Positions 60,936 through 64,000 of a stretch of 64,000 bases of DNA are shown here, in pieces (within the stretch, counting starts at the first letter, position 1; the number at the start of each line of letters is the position of its first letter). Both the position numbers and the translations under genes were made by a program. The stretch is from Myxococcus xanthus (lineage in GTDB: Bacteria > Myxococcota > Myxococcia > Myxococcales > Myxococcaceae). The notes below the pieces were generated by a model that did not search any database, was not told the DNA's origin, and saw nothing but the letters and a program-made list of their open reading frames with translations. The stretch is taken from the NCBI RefSeq assembly GCF_006402735.1, contig NZ_CP017174.1, positions 8,040,001 through 8,104,000 of the forward strand, written 5' to 3'.

Positions 60936-63209
60936 TCACGGAGATTCGATTCTCATCCGCGAGGCTCCACCATGGCGCTGCGGCCAGCCGCGGTCTTCCG
61001 TCGTGAAGTCCCGCCCCAGGCCGTACGACTCCAGTCGCCACACGCCATCGCGGTTCAAGACGACATACAGGTGCTGCCCCAGGAACGCGGCACCCGCCAC
61101 CTGCGGGCGACTGGGAAGCGGGCAGCTGCCGACTCGGGCACCTTGAGCAAAGAACTGTATCCATGCCTGGTGGCCCTCCGGCAGTTCGGCGTCAGCGAGC
61201 ACCCCCACCACGCCCCCTTGAAGCAACGCGGCTTCGTACACCGTGCCCGGTGCCACCTCATCCGGAAGCGCATCCACCTCCCACACCACGTGTCCGGACT
61301 CCGGGTCCACGGCGCGAAGCACGACACGCTCCTCCCGCGCCGTGCAGGGAACGCCGTCCGTACGCGCACATGCCCGTGCGAAGAGATGGCCAGGCTGTCC
61401 ATCTGAGGGCAGTAGCGCCGGCTCCGCGATGGGCACCCGCACGCTGGCTCCACCGCCCCCTTCCGAGAGCATGACGGGCACGCCGCCATCCTCCGGCACA
61501 AAGGCTCGCGCTCCCACCAGCAGCCGCCCACCCGCGATGGCCAGTGACGCACCTCCATCCGGAACACCGCCATCCAGCAGCGCACTCAACTTCAACTCCG
61601 TCCCCCCACTGCCATACGCCACTCCTGGCGACACCTTCGAGAGCGCGCTGGCATCGAAGTCAGGCCCGGCAGGCTGCCCGCTGTCCCGCTTCGCGCCGTC
61701 GTCAGCTCCGGCGGTTGCGAGCCTCGCGCTTCGGGCGTCGAGTTCCACCCGCGCCAGCCGTCCATCCACCGTGTAGAGATAGGCCGTCCCCAGCACGTCC
61801 AGCCCCAGCCGCGCCTCTCCTCGCCAGGCTTCGACCTGTGACGCGCCCAGCAATGTGCCCGCGTCCTCGCGACCCGACAGCCAGACGAGCCTCGCGGATT
61901 CGGGCGAGGTGCCGCCATCATCCACACCGCCGGCATCCGGCACGGCCCGCCACGCGACGTACGCGAGTACGTCCTCCTCGTGCGTAAGCGCGATGTGGCT
62001 CGCGGCGGCGCCTCCCGGCGGAAGGTCCCCGCCCGCCCCTAGCGACGCCCACGAGGCATGCCACAGGCGCGCACCGGAGCCGCGCGGCGCATAGGCCTCG
62101 AGCCCCTCTGACGCATGGACCACCACGCCCGCGTCCGACACGGCCAGCAGCGTCCGCGCGCCCCCATCCGGATACGAAGACACGTACCGCAGCAGCCCCG
62201 AGCGCGTGTACGCGACCAACTGGCAGCCCGCGTCCCCGCCACACACGGAGGTGTAGAGAGAGTCCTCCGAGACGAGCAACACCGTCCCACCGTCCGCCTC
62301 CACCGGCACGCCTTCCAGCGCCAGGCTGAGCTCCGGCGCGAGTTCGACAGGGTCCGGCCGCTGGCACACGCCCCCCTGGCACGTCCCTTCTCCCTGGCAG
62401 GCGGTAGCGGGCGCGCAGACGAAGCCCTCGGGTGGCGTCACCTCCCGGCATGCGCCGCTGAAGCACAGACGCGCCGTCTGACAGTCCGCCGGGCCACAAG
62501 GACTGAAGTCGTCGGCGTCCACCGCCGTGCAGCCCTCGTCCCGGTCGCACAATCCCACCTTGCAGGGGTTCTCCGGCGTGGGGCACGCCACCCGCGACGT
62601 CACACACCCCCGCGAGGGCGAACACGCATCCACCGTGCACGGGTTGTTGTCGTCACACGTCCTCGGGTGGCCCACGCAGACGCTCGCCTGGCAGCGGCCG
62701 TCCACCTGACAGCGGCTCTCCGGCGTGCACGCGGCGCCTTCCTCCAGCGGCGTTTCCACGCACGTCCCGGATGCCACGTCGAAGCGGGAGTCGAAGCAGG
62801 GGCGCTCCGGACACGGCGTGGGCCGGATGCCCAGGCCCGTGAGGCGGACGGACGCCGTCAGCCCCGCGCCTGACAGCAGCAGCATTCCCTCCGACAGCCC
62901 ATGCCCCGCGGTGAAGACGACCTCCACTTCAGTCGCGCCGCCGCCGGGTACGCTCACCTCGGACGTCACCACGGCGAAGGGTGCCGCTACGGATGCCGCC
63001 ACCGTCAGGCCCGCTCGGCCCGTGGCCAGCACCGTCACCGCGCGGCGCGCCTGCGTCCCCTCCAGCACACGGCCGAAGTCCACCACCGCATCCCGGGGCC
63101 GGAACCCCTGACGCGAGCCTCCCGTCCCGGAGTCCCCCGACTGGCACCCACCCACGACGAGCATGAGCGCCACCAACAACGGACTCCAGGAACGCGCCTG
63201 CGGATGCAT
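60936..63209 (-). CDS. Cys-rich lipoprotein with ASH-like and propeller domains
   Basis: 757 residues. Lipobox VVGGC (Cys22). Residues about 35-130 form an immunoglobulin-like ASH/Abnormal-spindle-type sandwich (VVDFGRVLEGTQARRAVTVLATG). Residues 130-290 are disulfide-rich knots with CX-repeats (CTVDACSPSRGCVTSRVAC, CKVGLCDRDEGC), a module common in myxobacterial secreted proteins. From about 300 a PQQ-like beta-propeller begins, ending GRDFTTEDRGWPQRHGGASRMRI, the final blade. Probably surface-exposed and adhesive or scaffolding. Convergent with the chemoreceptor-fusion gene (36 nt). Confidence 0.87.
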   Translation of the reverse strand: MHPQARSWSPLLVALMLVVGGCQSGDSGTGGSRQGFRPRDAVVDFGRVLEGTQARRAVTVLATGRAGLTVAASVAAPFAVVTSEVSVPGGGATEVEVVFTAGHGLSEGMLLLSGAGLTASVRLTGLGIRPTPCPERPCFDSRFDVASGTCVETPLEEGAACTPESRCQVDGRCQASVCVGHPRTCDDNNPCTVDACSPSRGCVTSRVACPTPENPCKVGLCDRDEGCTAVDADDFSPCGPADCQTARLCFSGACREVTPPEGFVCAPATACQGEGTCQGGVCQRPDPVELAPELSLALEGVPVEADGGTVLLVSEDSLYTSVCGGDAGCQLVAYTRSGLLRYVSSYPDGGARTLLAVSDAGVVVHASEGLEAYAPRGSGARLWHASWASLGAGGDLPPGGAAASHIALTHEEDVLAYVAWRAVPDAGGVDDGGTSPESARLVWLSGREDAGTLLGASQVEAWRGEARLGLDVLGTAYLYTVDGRLARVELDARSARLATAGADDGAKRDSGQPAGPDFDASALSKVSPGVAYGSGGTELKLSALLDGGVPDGGASLAIAGGRLLVGARAFVPEDGGVPVMLSEGGGGASVRVPIAEPALLPSDGQPGHLFARACARTDGVPCTAREERVVLRAVDPESGHVVWEVDALPDEVAPGTVYEAALLQGGVVGVLADAELPEGHQAWIQFFAQGARVGSCPLPSRPQVAGAAFLGQHLYVVLNRDGVWRLESYGLGRDFTTEDRGWPQRHGGASRMRIESP

Positions 63210-63277
63210 GCCCGCGACTCAAGCGCGGGGCCGCGCGCCCCTGCAATGCAACACCAAGGCGCCGTCCTGAGACGAAC

Positions 63278-63898
63278 TCAAGGCCCCGGCGCGGGGGCAC
63301 GGCGCCGGGCCAACATCCGGATGCCCACGCCAATGGCGCCAATGACGACCAGCCCCACCACCGCGTACTGGTACCGGGTGACGAGCGCCGTCAGCCGCTC
63401 CAGATTGCCGCCCACCGCCGTGCCCAGCCCCAGCACCAGCCCGGTATGTGCCATGGCGGACACCGCGCCCAGCGCCAGCGCGTTGAAGCGCGGCATGCGC
63501 GAGGCCCCCGCGGCGACGAAGATGAGGCCCCGGATGCCCGGCAGGAAACGATTCACCAGCAGCAGCCACGGCCCATTCACGCGCATGCGCGCTTGAACCT
63601 GTTCCAGCCGCGCATGGGTGATGCCGAAGAAGCTGCGCTCGGGGTGGGCGTCGAAGCGCTTCGCCAGCCAGTGCCCCACCGCGTAGTTGATGGCCGCGCC
63701 CGCCACGCTGCCCACCGTCACCACGAGGAAGACGAGCAGCCACGGTTGCGAGCCACGCACCGCGTACACGCCCCCCAGCAGGGTGATGGTGTCCCCGGGA
63801 AAGGGCGGCACGACGTACTCCAGCATCGCCGCCAGCCCCAGCACGAGCAGGCCCAGTGGCCCCAGGGCCGAGATGAGCTGGTCGATGAATTCCACCAT
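63278..63898 (-). CDS. DedA-family inner-membrane protein
   Basis: 206 residues with about five TM segments. DedA (SNARE-associated) signatures are visible: EYVVPPFPGDTITLLGG near the N-terminus and NRFLPGIRGLIFVAAG, where the FxxxR-x-x-P-G-x-R pattern marks the reentrant loop. Members flip undecaprenyl phosphate or phospholipids across the inner membrane using proton gradients. The exact substrate is not evident here. ATG at 63898. The 102 bp to the right end of the window contain no gene I can support. Confidence 0.95.
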   Translation of the reverse strand: MVEFIDQLISALGPLGLLVLGLAAMLEYVVPPFPGDTITLLGGVYAVRGSQPWLLVFLVVTVGSVAGAAINYAVGHWLAKRFDAHPERSFFGITHARLEQVQARMRVNGPWLLLVNRFLPGIRGLIFVAAGASRMPRFNALALGAVSAMAHTGLVLGLGTAVGGNLERLTALVTRYQYAVVGLVVIGAIGVGIRMLARRRAPAPGP

Positions 63899-64000
63899 CC
63901 GCGCGTGTGACCTCCAGCGAGCCGAGCACCGTCGGATTTAAGTCGGACGCCGCCGATGCGAAAGCGGCATCCACTCCGCCCCGCCCGGGGTGAACATCAC

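Noticed and set aside
63907..63993. 28-codon GTG frame at the right edge, with a possible GTG start at 63990
   Set aside because: Too short and truncated by the window; no SD. It may lead into a plus-strand gene outside the window, which cannot be judged here.

Overview
The window is about 70% G+C, densely packed, and looks like a Myxococcus-type delta-proteobacterial (Myxococcota) chromosome. The evidence is the many predicted lipoproteins, two large Ser/Thr protein kinases, a sigma-54 activator with an FHA-like sensor, a MYXO-CTERM sorting tail, very long TPR and membrane proteins, and above all a SitA6/SitI6-like toxin-immunity pair. That pair belongs to the outer-membrane-exchange kin-discrimination families described from Myxococcus xanthus. 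I see no rRNA, tRNA, CRISPR array, transposase or integrase.

Layout. 1-13 kb (minus strand): a run led by a 3192-residue TPR protein, then a lipoprotein, queC, a VanX-like D-Ala-D-Ala dipeptidase with overlapping stop/start codons, and a secreted YfbK-like protein that lacks its VWA domain. Diverging from it at 13 kb is a kinase-cyclase hybrid. 15.6-22.5 kb (minus): an Asp-rich lipoprotein, an NlpC/P60 lipoprotein, and an 1838-residue polytopic membrane protein. 22.7-24.1 kb (plus): a GNAT acetyltransferase and endonuclease III. 24.1-32.4 kb: a signalling cassette (FHA-like/AAA+/tandem-HTH activator, a small G+C-poor gene, a 1211-residue kinase-TPR protein, a LamG/propeller lipoprotein). It is flanked by 50-bp direct copies of the 3' end of a phospholipase D/cardiolipin synthase gene, as expected of an inserted element. 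32.4-41.7 kb: cls-like gene, TerB-acyl-CoA oxidase fusion, SnoaL-like lipoprotein, repeat-rich membrane protein, M48 protease, outer-membrane protein, DUF3293 protein, lipoprotein, clpP. 41.7-46.9 kb: central carbon genes fumC, a PspC gene, and the glyoxylate shunt aceB-aceA with paired operator-like elements upstream and a strong terminator downstream. 47-49.6 kb: small hypothetical genes and the Sit locus. 49.6-53.5 kb: B12-binding radical SAM protein, class-C beta-lactamase-fold lipoprotein, a PixA/AidA-like protein. 53.5-54.3 kb: 800 bp without a credible gene but carrying three copies of a CTGAC-N2-GTCAG palindrome. 54.3-64 kb: a polysaccharide-lyase-like MYXO-CTERM protein, astA, a transglutaminase-like secreted protein, a chemoreceptor fused to a C-terminal oligopeptide-binding domain, a Cys-rich propeller lipoprotein and a DedA membrane protein.

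The loci most worth follow-up are the chemoreceptor-binding-protein fusion (57.7-60.9 kb), the cassette bounded by cls 3'-end repeats (24.1-32.5 kb), the Sit toxin pair (48.1-49.6 kb) and the palindrome-rich intergenic region (53.5-54.3 kb). Domain names come from reading the translated sequences by eye; no database search was run.
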